Shown here: one piece after another, positions 7,478 to 16,385 of the stretch
How positions within the stretch are numbered: position 1 is the first letter of the stretch
How the letters are laid out: each line of letters starts with the position of its first letter
Source of the DNA: Gallionellaceae bacterium
GTDB lineage: Bacteria; Pseudomonadota; Gammaproteobacteria; Burkholderiales; Gallionellaceae
Direction of reading: 5' to 3'
DNA: 23,667 bases
Assembly (NCBI GenBank): GCA_003151655.1
Contig: PLYB01000244.1
Span: 14,626 to 38,292, forward strand
Program-made: the position numbers and the translations under genes
The notes under the pieces: model-generated
Told to the model about the DNA's origin: nothing
The model's database searches: none
Seen by the model: only the letters and a program-made list of their open reading frames with translations

Positions 7478-8434
7478 ATGAAAGTAAGTAAAATCGTTGT
7501 AGCAATGATGGCCACCGCTGCGTTGTTTTCAGCACAAAGCGTGTTCGCCAAGACTGTTTCAGTAACAATGACAGCCATGGAAGTTGACATTCAAACTAAT
7601 GGCGCATTGGTCGGCGGCGCGAACACCATGGCAGCATGGACGTTCGACGGTTCCGTACCAGGCAAGCCAGTACGTGTGAATGAAGGCGACACAGTGGATT
7701 TCACACTGATTAACCCGGCAGAAAACAAAAACTCGCACGCGATGGACTTTCACGCAGCACAAGTGAACGTGTTGGATGAGTTCGCTCCGGTTAAGCCAGG
7801 CGAGACAAAGCACTTCAAGTTTGAAGCCAAGGTTCCAGGCGTGTTCATGTACCACTGCGGTGCGAGCCCAATGGTTCAGCATATTGCGAAAGGTATGTAT
7901 GGCGTAATTCTGGTTGAGCCAAAAGCCAATAAGAACTACCCAAAAGCTGATCGTGAATATGTGCTGATTCAACAGCAATACTTCCCTGATACCGAGAATG
8001 TTGGAGCCTTGCTGGAAGGCACAGGCGAGAAGGGTTCTCTGATCAATGGTAAGGTACTGCATTACGATCCAGTGCATGATCCAAAGGGTGACCATGACGT
8101 TCTGGAAGCATTGCCAGGCGAGCGCGTACGTATTTACTTCGTAAATGCGAACATCAACCTGCCAGTTGCCTTGCATCCTATCGCCAGCATCTGGGATCGT
8201 GTATACATCAACGGCAATCCGAAGAACACTTTGTATGGCATCCAAACATACAACGTGGCAGTTTCCGAAGGTGATACATTTGACCTAGTGACACCAAAAG
8301 ACAAAGATGTCGCTGGTATCGCTATCGTTGACCATCGCATGGGAGCAGCTTTGCGTGGCGCGATTTCAGTTCTGGTAAGCAAGAAGGGCGCTGATCCTAA
8401 AAAGGGTCACGGAGAAATGATTATTCTCAAGTAA
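7478..8434 (+). CDS. nirK: Copper-containing nitrite reductase NirK
   Basis: A periplasmic enzyme that reduces nitrite to nitric oxide. It has 318 residues, a signal peptide ending VFA-KT (24), and two cupredoxin domains. Aligned by eye to classical NirK, the type 1 copper ligands are His87, Cys127, His135 and Met140. Type 2 ligands are His92, His126 and, in domain 2, His286 (IVDHRMGAALRG). The catalytic Asp is Asp90 in MDFH, and His233 (ALHPIAS) is in the place of the catalytic His. The loop after FHAA (QVNVLDEF) is unlike the glycine-rich loop of denitrifier NirK and suits the Nitrosomonas-type clade. The ribosome site is GAGGGGA. It is the last gene of the ncg operon, closed by the terminator at 8452-8480. 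Confidence 0.93.
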   Translation: MKVSKIVVAMMATAALFSAQSVFAKTVSVTMTAMEVDIQTNGALVGGANTMAAWTFDGSVPGKPVRVNEGDTVDFTLINPAENKNSHAMDFHAAQVNVLDEFAPVKPGETKHFKFEAKVPGVFMYHCGASPMVQHIAKGMYGVILVEPKANKNYPKADREYVLIQQQYFPDTENVGALLEGTGEKGSLINGKVLHYDPVHDPKGDHDVLEALPGERVRIYFVNANINLPVALHPIASIWDRVYINGNPKNTLYGIQTYNVAVSEGDTFDLVTPKDKDVAGIAIVDHRMGAALRGAISVLVSKKGADPKKGHGEMIILK

Positions 8435-8451
8435 TACTGTAGTAGATACTT

Positions 8452-8480
8452 GGGGGAGGCTATGCCTCCCCCTCTTTTTT
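8452..8480 (+). terminator. Rho-independent terminator of ncgABC-nirK
   Basis: GGGGGAGGC, loop TAT, GCCTCCCCC (a perfect 9-bp stem, 8452-8472) is followed by TCTTTTTT. It begins 17 bp after the nirK stop codon and separates the nitrite operon from the copper efflux genes. Confidence 0.95.
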
Positions 8481-8484
8481 ATAC

Positions 8485-8587
8485 GGGCATCTCTAAAAAT
8501 TCAATTTTTGTCACTATACTGTCTTGGTGGCATGAGCTGTAGCTTCACCGGTTGTCGCAGCAGAAAGTTGAATTTTTAGAGATACTC
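8485..8587. mobile_element. MITE-like 103-bp element upstream of cusB
   Basis: Perfect 16-bp terminal inverted repeats, ATCTCTAAAAATTCAA (8489-8504) and its complement (8568-8583), extend to 20 bp with two mismatches (left outer end GGGC, right GAGT in the same sense). The 63-bp interior has no open frame. The size and termini resemble a non-autonomous derivative of an insertion sequence; no clear target duplication is visible. It fills the whole gap between the nirK terminator and the cusB ribosome site, so any cusB promoter must lie in or before it. Confidence 0.55.
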
Positions 8588-8603
8588 ACAGGAACCAGTA
8601 AAC

Positions 8604-9869
8604 ATGACGCGGAAGAAGATTGCGATTAGTGTAGTTTTGATTGCAGTGGCTCTTCTTGCATTTTTTCTAGTCATTCGTCCGGCGGCCTCGCCTTCTCATC
8701 AAGCCGAGCATGCCAATGCACTGCCTTCGTTCAACAAATCAGCCAAAGTCTGGGTTTGTCCCATGCACCCGGAAATTTCCCAGGATCACCCCGGCACCTG
8801 TCCGATCTGTGGCATGAAACTGGTTGAATCCGGCGCAACAGAAATGCACGAGCATGGTGTTCATATAGATAGCGCAACCTTGCAACGCTTGGGCGTTCGT
8901 CTGGCACATGTGAAGCAAGGAGTCGTCGGACAAGAGCTTAAAACTTATGGCAACATAGTGGTCGCCGAAAACGCGACATTTTCCGTGCAATCGAAGTACG
9001 AAGGTTGGATCAAAAAATTATATGTGCATGCGGCGGGTGAAAATGTCAAAGCCGGACAAGTGCTGTACGAAATATATTCTCCCGAACTGGTTGCACGTCA
9101 ACGCAGCTATATAAGCTCAATCGAGCGACGCAAGCAACTATTGCAAACCATCCCGACTACCCCGTCTACCGAAAGCGATTATGTGATGGAATTGGCGATG
9201 GATGCCGATCAGGACAGAGTCAAATTGCACCAGGAAGAAGGTGTGAGTGTCGAAAGCATCAAGAAAATTGAAGAGAGAAGGCAGTCCAGCGACATAGTAC
9301 AGATTGTGGCAGAACGTTCCGGGGTGGTAAGCCAGATCAATGTAAAAGAAGGTTCTTTTATTAGCCCGGCAAACTCGATTCTGGTGTTGGCTGACATTTC
9401 GAAAGTATGGGTTGAGGTTGCACTGTATCCCGATCAAGTTGCGCAAGTTAAAGCGGGCGATACTGTGACCATCAAAGATACCACGGGCCAGGAAATACAT
9501 GCCCGCCTGGGTCTGATAAATCCCGTGGCAACTAACAATAAAATTGTGGCGCGGGCCGAGTTGGATAACATGCACGCCCATCTTCATCCCGGAACCTTTG
9601 CCGATGTAACGATTCAGGCGCACCCGCACGAAGCGTTGCTGCTGCCCCGCGCGGCGGTGATATACACGGGGCATGGCAAGATGGTCATGCTGTCACGCGG
9701 AGACGGACATTTCTTGCCCGTCCCAATCGAAACCGGAGTGGAGAACGGCGACTGGATTGAGATAGTAGATGGTTTGCAGAAAGATTCCGAAGTCGCAATC
9801 AATGGCCAATTTCTGCTGGATTCAGCAGCCTCAATGAGCGCCACGATAGAGCGCATGCGCTCCAATTAA
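8604..9869 (+). CDS. cusB: RND efflux periplasmic adaptor, CusB type with heavy-metal-binding domain
   Basis: The membrane-fusion subunit of a Cu(I)/Ag(I) efflux pump, linking the inner-membrane transporter to an outer-membrane channel and handing metal to it. It has 421 residues with an N-terminal membrane segment (6-24). A small metal-binding domain follows (about 49-74, WVCPMHPEISQ...CPICGMKL) with Cys52, His55, Cys66, Cys69 and Met residues. Then come the lipoyl-like hairpin, barrel and membrane-proximal domains (KYEGWIKKLYVHAAGENVKAGQVLYEIYSPEL; GVVSQINVKEGSFISPANSILVLAD). The ribosome site AGGAA stands just after the MITE-like element. cusA starts 2 bp after the stop codon, so the pair is co-translated. 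Copper or silver specificity is inferred from the partner protein. Confidence 0.9.
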   Translation: MTRKKIAISVVLIAVALLAFFLVIRPAASPSHQAEHANALPSFNKSAKVWVCPMHPEISQDHPGTCPICGMKLVESGATEMHEHGVHIDSATLQRLGVRLAHVKQGVVGQELKTYGNIVVAENATFSVQSKYEGWIKKLYVHAAGENVKAGQVLYEIYSPELVARQRSYISSIERRKQLLQTIPTTPSTESDYVMELAMDADQDRVKLHQEEGVSVESIKKIEERRQSSDIVQIVAERSGVVSQINVKEGSFISPANSILVLADISKVWVEVALYPDQVAQVKAGDTVTIKDTTGQEIHARLGLINPVATNNKIVARAELDNMHAHLHPGTFADVTIQAHPHEALLLPRAAVIYTGHGKMVMLSRGDGHFLPVPIETGVENGDWIEIVDGLQKDSEVAINGQFLLDSAASMSATIERMRSN

Positions 9870-9871
9870 TT

Positions 9872-12800
9872 ATGATCCGCCGCGTCATTGACTGGTCGTT
9901 CAATAATCGACTCCTCGTTGTTGTGCTGGCATTGCTCATCGCCATAGTCGGTGTTCGTGCAACGCTCGAAATGACGCTGGATGCGGTACCAGACCTGTCC
10001 GATGCGCAGGTCATTATCAAGACATCCTATCCGGGGCAATCGCCCGAGGTGGTCGAAGATCAGGTCACCTATCCGTTAACTTCAGCCTTGCTCTCGGTGC
10101 CTGGTTCTACCGCCGTGCGTGGCTTTTCGATGTATGGCGAATCCTATTTGTATGTTCTGTTCAAAGATGGCACCGATCCTTATTGGGCACGTTCACGCGT
10201 GCTGGAATATCTGAATCAGGCGACGGCACATTTGCCCAAAGGTGTTGTGCCTACGCTCGGGCCGGATGCCTCCGGAGTCGGCTGGATATTTGAATATGCG
10301 CTGGTTGATCGCGCACACCGTTACGATGCTGACCAACTCAGAGCGATACAGGATTTCTTCCTTAAATTCGAACTGCAAAGTTTGCCGGGCGTATCCGAAG
10401 TGGCCAGCGTCGGCGGCATGGCCAAACAGTTTCAGATTGAAATCGATCCGAATAAATTAGCGGCCTACAAACTCACCTTGGAGCAAGTCGCCGAGGCTGT
10501 GCGTGCCAGCAATTCTGCCAGCGGTGGCTCGGTGGTGGAATTGGGACGAACCGAATTCATGGTGCGCTCCAAAAATTATCTGAAAAATCTCGACGATATT
10601 CGCGGCATCACTTTAGCCGTTGATGCACAAGGCGTGCCCGTGCGTTTACAGGATGTGGCGCACATCGGTATCGGCCCGGAGCCGCGCCGGGGCGTAACCG
10701 ATCTGGACGGGATGGGCGAGGCCGTTGGCGGCATCGTGGTGATGCGCCAAAACCAGAATGCTTTGGACACGGTGAATGCAGTCAAACAACGCTTGCAGGA
10801 AATTCGTGCGGGCTTGCCGGAGGGCGTGGAGTTGGTGGTGACCTATGATCGCTCCGGCTTGATTCTCGGCGTAGTGCATACCCTGCAAACTAAATTACTG
10901 GAAGAGTCGCTCGCCGTGGCAATGGTGTGTCTGCTGTTCCTGTTCCATTTGCGTTCTTCGCTGGTGGCCGTGGTGACCTTGCCATTGGGGATATTGATCG
11001 CCTTCATCATCATGCAAGCGCAGGGCGTGACCGCGAATGTGATGTCGCTGGGCGGTATCGCCATTGCCATCGGTGCGATGGTGGATGCCGCCATCGTGAT
11101 GATCGAAAATATGCACAAGCATCTGGAGCGACAGGGGGAGGGCGGTGACCGCTGGCAAGCCGCACGCCAAAGTGCGCTGGAAGTCGGTCCGGCCTTGTTC
11201 TTTTCCCTGCTGATAATTACGGTTTCATTCCTGCCGGTGTTCATGTTAACCGGGCAGGAGGGAAAGCTGTTCTCGCCTTTGGCCTATACCAAAACTTACG
11301 CAATGGCCGCTTCCGCCGCGCTGGCGATCACTTTGTTGCCGGTGCTGATGGGGTATTTCATCAGGGGAAAAATTTCCACTGAACAGCGCAACCCGCTAAA
11401 TCGCTGGTTGCAGGCGGGCTATCAGCCGATGCTGGATTTTGCGCTTAAAAACCGTACTTTCAGCTTGGCGCTGGCCGCGATTTTATTACTATCGACACTC
11501 TATCCATTAGGCAAGATCGGCAGCGAATTTATGCCGGCATTGTATGAAGGCGATTTGCTGTATATGCCGACCACCTTGCCAGGGGTATCGATAGATGAAG
11601 CGGCTAATTTGCTGCAAATTACCGACCGAATTATCAAGTCCATGCCGGAAGTCGAACGTGTCTATGGCAAAGCGGGGCGGGCTGAAACCGCCACCGATCC
11701 CGCACCCTTGTCGATGTTTGAAACCACCATTTTGCTAAAACCGATAAATCAGTGGCCGCAGGGCGAGAGCATTGAAGACTTAATTGCCAAGCTGGATCGT
11801 GAAGTGCATTTGCCGGGATTGACCAATTCTTGGGGTTACCCGATACGCACTCGTATCGACATGTTGGCGACGGGTATTCGCACGCCGCTGGGCATCAAAA
11901 TTACCGGCTCCGATCTGGGTGGCATTGCGCAACTGGCGGCTGAAATCGAAACGGTGCTCAAGAAAATTTCCGGCACCCGCAACGTGTTTGCCGAGCGCGT
12001 GGTTGGTGGCCATTATCTGGATATTGAGGTCAACCGTAGCCGCGCCGCCCGCTATGGAGTCACCGTAGCTGATGTGCAGAATTTCGTGCAGAGCGCAATC
12101 GGCGGCGAAAATATCGGCACGGTGGTGGATGGGCGCGAACGCTTTTCCATCAATGTGCGCTATCCGCGAGAACTCAGAAATTCGCTGGTAAAACTGGCGG
12201 CCAGTCGGGTAACTATGCCCGGCGGCGAGCAGATTCCATTGGGTGAATTGGCAGAATTGAGCCTGCACGACGGCCCGGCTGAAATTAAAAGCGAGAACGC
12301 CAGACTGGTCGGTTACATCTATCTGAATATCGCAGATCGAGATATGGGCGGCTACGTGCAAGAAGCCAAAGACGCCATCGAAAAGTCGGTCAAGATCAAG
12401 CCGGGTTTCGCCATCAAGTGGGCGGGACAATATGCCAATCTGCAACATGCCAAACAGCGCTTGTATTGGCTAATTCCGTTCACCCTGATGTTGGTGCTGG
12501 CCTTGTTGTTTATGCATTTCAAAGAGTGGCGCAAGGTGATGTTGGTGCTGTTGTGCCTGCCCTTTTCGCTGATCGGCGGAGTCTGGTTGATCTACCTGCT
12601 GGGCTATCAGTTGTCGGTTGCCGTGGCGGTAGGTTTTATTGCGCTGGCCGGTGTGGCAGCAGAATTCGGCATCGTCATGCTACTGTATTTGGATCGCGCT
12701 ATTGAGTCACTGATCGAGTCTGGCAACAAGATAGACAAAGCCGCATTGTTAAGCGCAGTGATAGCGGGTGCGGCTTTGCGACTCAGACCCAAAATGATGA

Positions 12801-12997
12801 CGGTATCGGTGATCGTCGTCGGACTGTTGCCCGTCATGTTCAGTGACGCAGTCGGGACGGATGTCATGAAACGCATCGCTGCTCCGCTGGTAGGCGGCAT
12901 GCTCACTGCACCGTTGTTGTCACTGGTAGTGATTCCGCTGATCTATTTGGGATGGCAGGAGAAAAAACTGGCTAGCGCCAGTAACACCAAAAACTAA
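9872..12997 (+). CDS. cusA: Cu(I)/Ag(I) RND efflux transporter CusA
   Basis: An inner-membrane proton-driven pump of 1041 residues, the usual size for heavy-metal RND proteins. The proton-relay Asp405 is in TM4 (GAMVDAAIVMIENMHK). Met565, Met615 and Met664 have exactly the spacing (50 and 49) of the E. coli CusA periplasmic metal triad Met573, Met623 and Met672. This supports Cu(I)/Ag(I) rather than the Zn/Co/Cd specificity of CzcA. TM1 lies at about 13-33, two large periplasmic loops follow TM1 and TM7, and the last helices are near 860-1030. It starts 2 bp after cusB with no good ribosome site of its own, so it is probably coupled. No outer-membrane CusC gene is present here. Confidence 0.93.
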   Translation: MIRRVIDWSFNNRLLVVVLALLIAIVGVRATLEMTLDAVPDLSDAQVIIKTSYPGQSPEVVEDQVTYPLTSALLSVPGSTAVRGFSMYGESYLYVLFKDGTDPYWARSRVLEYLNQATAHLPKGVVPTLGPDASGVGWIFEYALVDRAHRYDADQLRAIQDFFLKFELQSLPGVSEVASVGGMAKQFQIEIDPNKLAAYKLTLEQVAEAVRASNSASGGSVVELGRTEFMVRSKNYLKNLDDIRGITLAVDAQGVPVRLQDVAHIGIGPEPRRGVTDLDGMGEAVGGIVVMRQNQNALDTVNAVKQRLQEIRAGLPEGVELVVTYDRSGLILGVVHTLQTKLLEESLAVAMVCLLFLFHLRSSLVAVVTLPLGILIAFIIMQAQGVTANVMSLGGIAIAIGAMVDAAIVMIENMHKHLERQGEGGDRWQAARQSALEVGPALFFSLLIITVSFLPVFMLTGQEGKLFSPLAYTKTYAMAASAALAITLLPVLMGYFIRGKISTEQRNPLNRWLQAGYQPMLDFALKNRTFSLALAAILLLSTLYPLGKIGSEFMPALYEGDLLYMPTTLPGVSIDEAANLLQITDRIIKSMPEVERVYGKAGRAETATDPAPLSMFETTILLKPINQWPQGESIEDLIAKLDREVHLPGLTNSWGYPIRTRIDMLATGIRTPLGIKITGSDLGGIAQLAAEIETVLKKISGTRNVFAERVVGGHYLDIEVNRSRAARYGVTVADVQNFVQSAIGGENIGTVVDGRERFSINVRYPRELRNSLVKLAASRVTMPGGEQIPLGELAELSLHDGPAEIKSENARLVGYIYLNIADRDMGGYVQEAKDAIEKSVKIKPGFAIKWAGQYANLQHAKQRLYWLIPFTLMLVLALLFMHFKEWRKVMLVLLCLPFSLIGGVWLIYLLGYQLSVAVAVGFIALAGVAAEFGIVMLLYLDRAIESLIESGNKIDKAALLSAVIAGAALRLRPKMMTVSVIVVGLLPVMFSDAVGTDVMKRIAAPLVGGMLTAPLLSLVVIPLIYLGWQEKKLASASNTKN

Positions 12998-12998
12998 T

Positions 12999-13071
12999 CC
13001 CCTCAATCCCCCTAACCCCCCCACGCCCCCTTGTCAGGGGGGAGCAAATCAGGGGGAAGTTTGGAGGGGTT
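12999..13071. repeat. C-rich/G-rich imperfect inverted repeat after cusA
   Basis: Runs of C on the left (CCCCTCAATCCCCC..., CCCCCCC, GCCCCC) are mirrored by G runs on the right. The inner hairpin is CCCCC-TTGTCA-GGGGG (13026-13041), and outer arms CCCCTC and GAGGGG can pair. It begins right after the cusA stop codon. It could be a dispersed extragenic repeat, an RNA-stabilising hairpin or an attenuator between cusBA and cusF; a T run typical of a terminator is missing. Confidence 0.5.
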
Positions 13072-13154
13072 TAGTGTACGAAGATTCTGATGTGACATGG
13101 CGCTAGCGCAAAGCAGAAATTAAATATTTTTAATTAACTAAAAGGAGAGCAAAC

Positions 13155-13493
13155 ATGAAACATCTGGTAATTATTTTGGCAGCATTGGCATTATTCCCCG
13201 CGAGCAACGCTTTTGCACAGCATGACGGCATGGATATGAGCGGGATGGATATGGGTGGCACGAGTAACAAAACGGCAACCAGTGAGGGCGTGGGTATCGT
13301 GGACAGTGTTGATAAGGCTAAAGGAATGGTGACGATCAGCCATGAACCCATTGCGAGTCTGAATTGGCCGGCGATGACGATGGACTTCGCCGTGGAGGAT
13401 AAGACTTTGTTCAACAAACTGGTGGCCGGTAAAAAAGTTAAGTTTCAGTTCGTCAAACAGGGCGGTCGTTATGTGGTGAAAGCGGTTAAGTAA
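13155..13493 (+). CDS. cusF: Periplasmic Cu(I)/Ag(I) chaperone, CusF family
   Basis: A periplasmic metallochaperone that delivers Cu(I) to the Cus pump. It has 112 residues; the signal peptide ends NAFA-QH (about 21) and AAGGAG precedes the ATG. A short Met/His-rich stretch (HDGMDMSGMDMGG, 23-35) follows, then the CusF barrel. The ligand set His63, Trp71, Met74 and Met76 (ISHEPIASLNWPAMTM) has the same spacing as E. coli CusF His36, Trp44, Met47 and Met49, including the Trp that forms the cation-pi contact. It lies 157 bp after cusA, with the C/G-rich repeat between, so it may have its own transcript or be the distal gene of the same operon. Confidence 0.93.
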   Translation: MKHLVIILAALALFPASNAFAQHDGMDMSGMDMGGTSNKTATSEGVGIVDSVDKAKGMVTISHEPIASLNWPAMTMDFAVEDKTLFNKLVAGKKVKFQFVKQGGRYVVKAVK

Positions 13494-13547
13494 TCCCAAT
13501 TAGTGCCGATATGAGCAGAGTCAAGTAATTACAAGTAAGGGGAGAAG

Positions 13548-16385
13548 ATGAAAAACAATCAACCAGTGACTAATGTGGAATACGTTCTCACTGAGAAAGA
13601 TTCCATCGTTTCCAAGACCGACCTCAAGGGGGTCATCACCTATATTAACCCTGACTTCTTGCGCATCAGCGGCTTTGCCGAGCACGAGTTGATCGGTTCA
13701 TCGCACAATATTGTGCGCCACCCAGATATGCCGGTAGAAGCGTTCGCCGATTTGTGGGTATCGCTGAAGGCGAATCGTCCTTGGACGGGTTTAGTCAAGA
13801 ACCGTTGCAAGAATGGCGATTTCTACTGGGTGCGAGCCAATGCCACACCGATTTATGAAAATGGAAAGTGTACCGGATATATGTCGGTGCGCAGCAAGCC
13901 GTCGCGCGCCGACATTGATGCACATGCGCGGATTTACAGTCTCTTCCGCAGCGGCCAAGCGGGTGGGTTGCAGATCAAGGATGGTAAAGCAGTGAAGCCC
14001 GGTTTGCTGAGTAAGCTACATCTGCTTAAAAAAACCAGTATCCGCACCCGCATGTTGATGGCACTGATTTCTATGTCTGTGCTGCTGCTCGTTATTGGTG
14101 GCATAGGATTGTCTGGCATGGGCAAGACGCGCGATGGGATAGCTGATGTTTATGAGAATGGCGTCATTCCAATAAATCAGATTCACGAGATACGTGAATT
14201 GATGCTTACCAATCGTTTGCGTATCGCCGTTGCCTTGGTGACGCCCACAGCGGAGTCCATTAAGGAAAATACTGAAGAGGTCGAGCAAAACATCGACGCG
14301 ATCAGCAAAATCTGGAAAGATTACTTGGCGAATCCGCGCATTTCAGCGCAAGACAAAATATTGGTGGACAAGTTTGCCGAGACGAGGAAGCGCTTTGTGC
14401 TCGAGGGGCTGAAAGAGGCGATTAAAGCGCTGCGCGCAAATGACATTCCGTTGGCAAATAGGATCGTGGTCGAGAAGGTTCGCACGCTGTATGTGCCGGC
14501 AGCTGAAGCCGCTACTAAAATATTGGAAATGCAAGTTTCCGATGCCAGGCAGGAGTATCAGGATGCAGTCACTCGTTTCGAAAGCGCGCGCAATCTGATG
14601 ATTGCGGCTATCGTGTTGGGTGCGCTGTTCGCCGTTTGGGCGCTCCTGATACTGACTAGAGGATTGCTCAATCCGCTCTACAAGATCATTGAGTTGCTTA
14701 AAAATGTGGCGCAAGGAAACTACGACAATGACATTGAAGCGGAACGTCAGGATGAAGTGGGGCATCTCATGGATAACCTTAAGTCGATGCAAATTCGCTT
14801 GGGTTTTGATGTTGCCGATGCAGGCAGGATCGCGGATGAGAATCTACGTATCAAAATTGGTCTGGATAATGTCTCCACCAGCGTGATGATTTCAAATCCA
14901 GAGCGTGAAATCATATACATGAATAAATCGGTAATTGAATTAATGCGGATCGCCGAAAACGATATTCGCAAGGCACTGCCCAATTTCAGCGCATCCAAAT
15001 TATTGGGTAGTAGCATTGACGTATTTCACAAGAATCCCGCACATCAGAAATCCATGTTGGAAAATTTGAAAGGCACTCATCGCACCCAAATCGAAGTGGG
15101 CGGGCGTACTTTCGCATTGGCCGCCTGTCCGGTGGTAAATGAAAATGGCGTTCGTGTGGGGGCTGCATTGGAATGGAAAGACCGTACCGCAGAGGTTGCA
15201 GTAGAAAAAGAAGTGGCCAATATCGTTTCAGCCTCGGTGCAGGGTGATTTTAGCCAGCGTATTAATATGCAGGGTAAGGAAGGTTTCTTCAAGCAGTTGG
15301 GCGAAGGTATTAATGAGTTGATGGAAACCTCGGATCGCGGTTTGCAAGAAGTGGTGTGCATGCTGGGTTCCTTGGCCAAAGGCGATTTGACTGACCGCAT
15401 CACCAATGAATACCACGGCACCTTCGGGCAATTGAAGGACGATGCCAATGCTACGTCTGACAAGCTCAAAGAAATCATCGGGCAAATTAGAGCCTCAACC
15501 GATACGATTGGCACCGCCTCTAAAGAAATCGCTTCGGGCAACACTGATCTGTCGCAACGCACTGAAGAGCAGGCTTCCAGTTTGGAGGAAACCGCCGCCA
15601 GCATGGAACAGCTTACTGCGACCGTTAAGCAAAATGCGGACAATGCCAAGCAAGCCAACCAACTGGCGCACAATGCCAGTACCGTGGCAGTGAAAGGCGG
15701 CGCTGTCGTAAAAGAAGTCGTTGGCACTATGAGTTCCATCAACGACTCTTCACGCAAGATTGTGGATATTATTTCCGTGATTGATGGCATCGCTTTCCAG
15801 ACCAATATTCTTGCCTTGAATGCGGCCGTGGAGGCCGCTAGGGCAGGCGAACAAGGCCGGGGTTTTGCTGTGGTCGCCGCCGAGGTGCGCAACCTCGCCC
15901 AGCGTTCCGCTGCAGCCGCCAAAGAGATCAAGACCCTTATTGGCGATTCCGTGGAGAAAGTTGAGGTGGGTTCCAAGCTGGTAGATGATGCGGGCAGGAC
16001 AATGGAAGAAATTGTGAATGCCGTAAAACGTGTTACCGACATCATGTCTGAGATCAGCGCCGCATCGGCAGAGCAAAGCAGCGGCATCGAGCAAGTGAAC
16101 CAAGCCATCACGCAGATGGACGAGGTTACCCAACAGAATGCTGCATTGGTCGAAGAAGCTGCTGCCGCCGCCGAATCACTGGAAGAAGAGGCGCAAACGC
16201 TCACTCGTTCAGTTAGCGTGTTCAAGGTGGATAACAACGCAGTACAGACCCGTATCGCAGCACCGCAGACGGTTGCGGTCAGACATGTGCCCGTTCCTGC
16301 CAAGAAACCGGTCGCCACAGCCGAACATAAGGCGCTACCCAACAAACCCGCAGCCAAAGAAGGCGAGGAGTGGGAAGAGTTTTAA
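13548..16385 (+). CDS. Methyl-accepting chemotaxis protein with Aer-type PAS, second PAS and C-terminal adaptation tether
   Basis: A membrane chemoreceptor of 945 residues signalling to CheA/CheW. Domains in order: Aer-like PAS (about 8-118, with NIVRHPDMPVEAFADLW and PWTGLVKNRCKNGDFYW), TM1 (167-190), a helical periplasmic sensor (190-348), TM2 (350-370), HAMP (371-422), a second PAS (about 430-545), further HAMP-like repeats (about 550-640), and the methyl-accepting signalling hairpin. The tip is IISVIDGIAFQTNILALNAAVEAARAGEQGRGFAVVAAEVRNLAQRSA (written here in pieces: IISVIDGIAFQTN, then ILALNAAVEAARAG, then EQGRGFAVVAAEVR). The last residues EEWEEF resemble the NWETF pentapeptide that tethers CheR and CheB. 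The Aer-type PAS suggests flavin-based redox/energy sensing; the ligand of the periplasmic domain is unknown. The ribosome site is GGGGAGAAG. Confidence 0.92.
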   Translation: MKNNQPVTNVEYVLTEKDSIVSKTDLKGVITYINPDFLRISGFAEHELIGSSHNIVRHPDMPVEAFADLWVSLKANRPWTGLVKNRCKNGDFYWVRANATPIYENGKCTGYMSVRSKPSRADIDAHARIYSLFRSGQAGGLQIKDGKAVKPGLLSKLHLLKKTSIRTRMLMALISMSVLLLVIGGIGLSGMGKTRDGIADVYENGVIPINQIHEIRELMLTNRLRIAVALVTPTAESIKENTEEVEQNIDAISKIWKDYLANPRISAQDKILVDKFAETRKRFVLEGLKEAIKALRANDIPLANRIVVEKVRTLYVPAAEAATKILEMQVSDARQEYQDAVTRFESARNLMIAAIVLGALFAVWALLILTRGLLNPLYKIIELLKNVAQGNYDNDIEAERQDEVGHLMDNLKSMQIRLGFDVADAGRIADENLRIKIGLDNVSTSVMISNPEREIIYMNKSVIELMRIAENDIRKALPNFSASKLLGSSIDVFHKNPAHQKSMLENLKGTHRTQIEVGGRTFALAACPVVNENGVRVGAALEWKDRTAEVAVEKEVANIVSASVQGDFSQRINMQGKEGFFKQLGEGINELMETSDRGLQEVVCMLGSLAKGDLTDRITNEYHGTFGQLKDDANATSDKLKEIIGQIRASTDTIGTASKEIASGNTDLSQRTEEQASSLEETAASMEQLTATVKQNADNAKQANQLAHNASTVAVKGGAVVKEVVGTMSSINDSSRKIVDIISVIDGIAFQTNILALNAAVEAARAGEQGRGFAVVAAEVRNLAQRSAAAAKEIKTLIGDSVEKVEVGSKLVDDAGRTMEEIVNAVKRVTDIMSEISAASAEQSSGIEQVNQAITQMDEVTQQNAALVEEAAAAAESLEEEAQTLTRSVSVFKVDNNAVQTRIAAPQTVAVRHVPVPAKKPVATAEHKALPNKPAAKEGEEWEEF

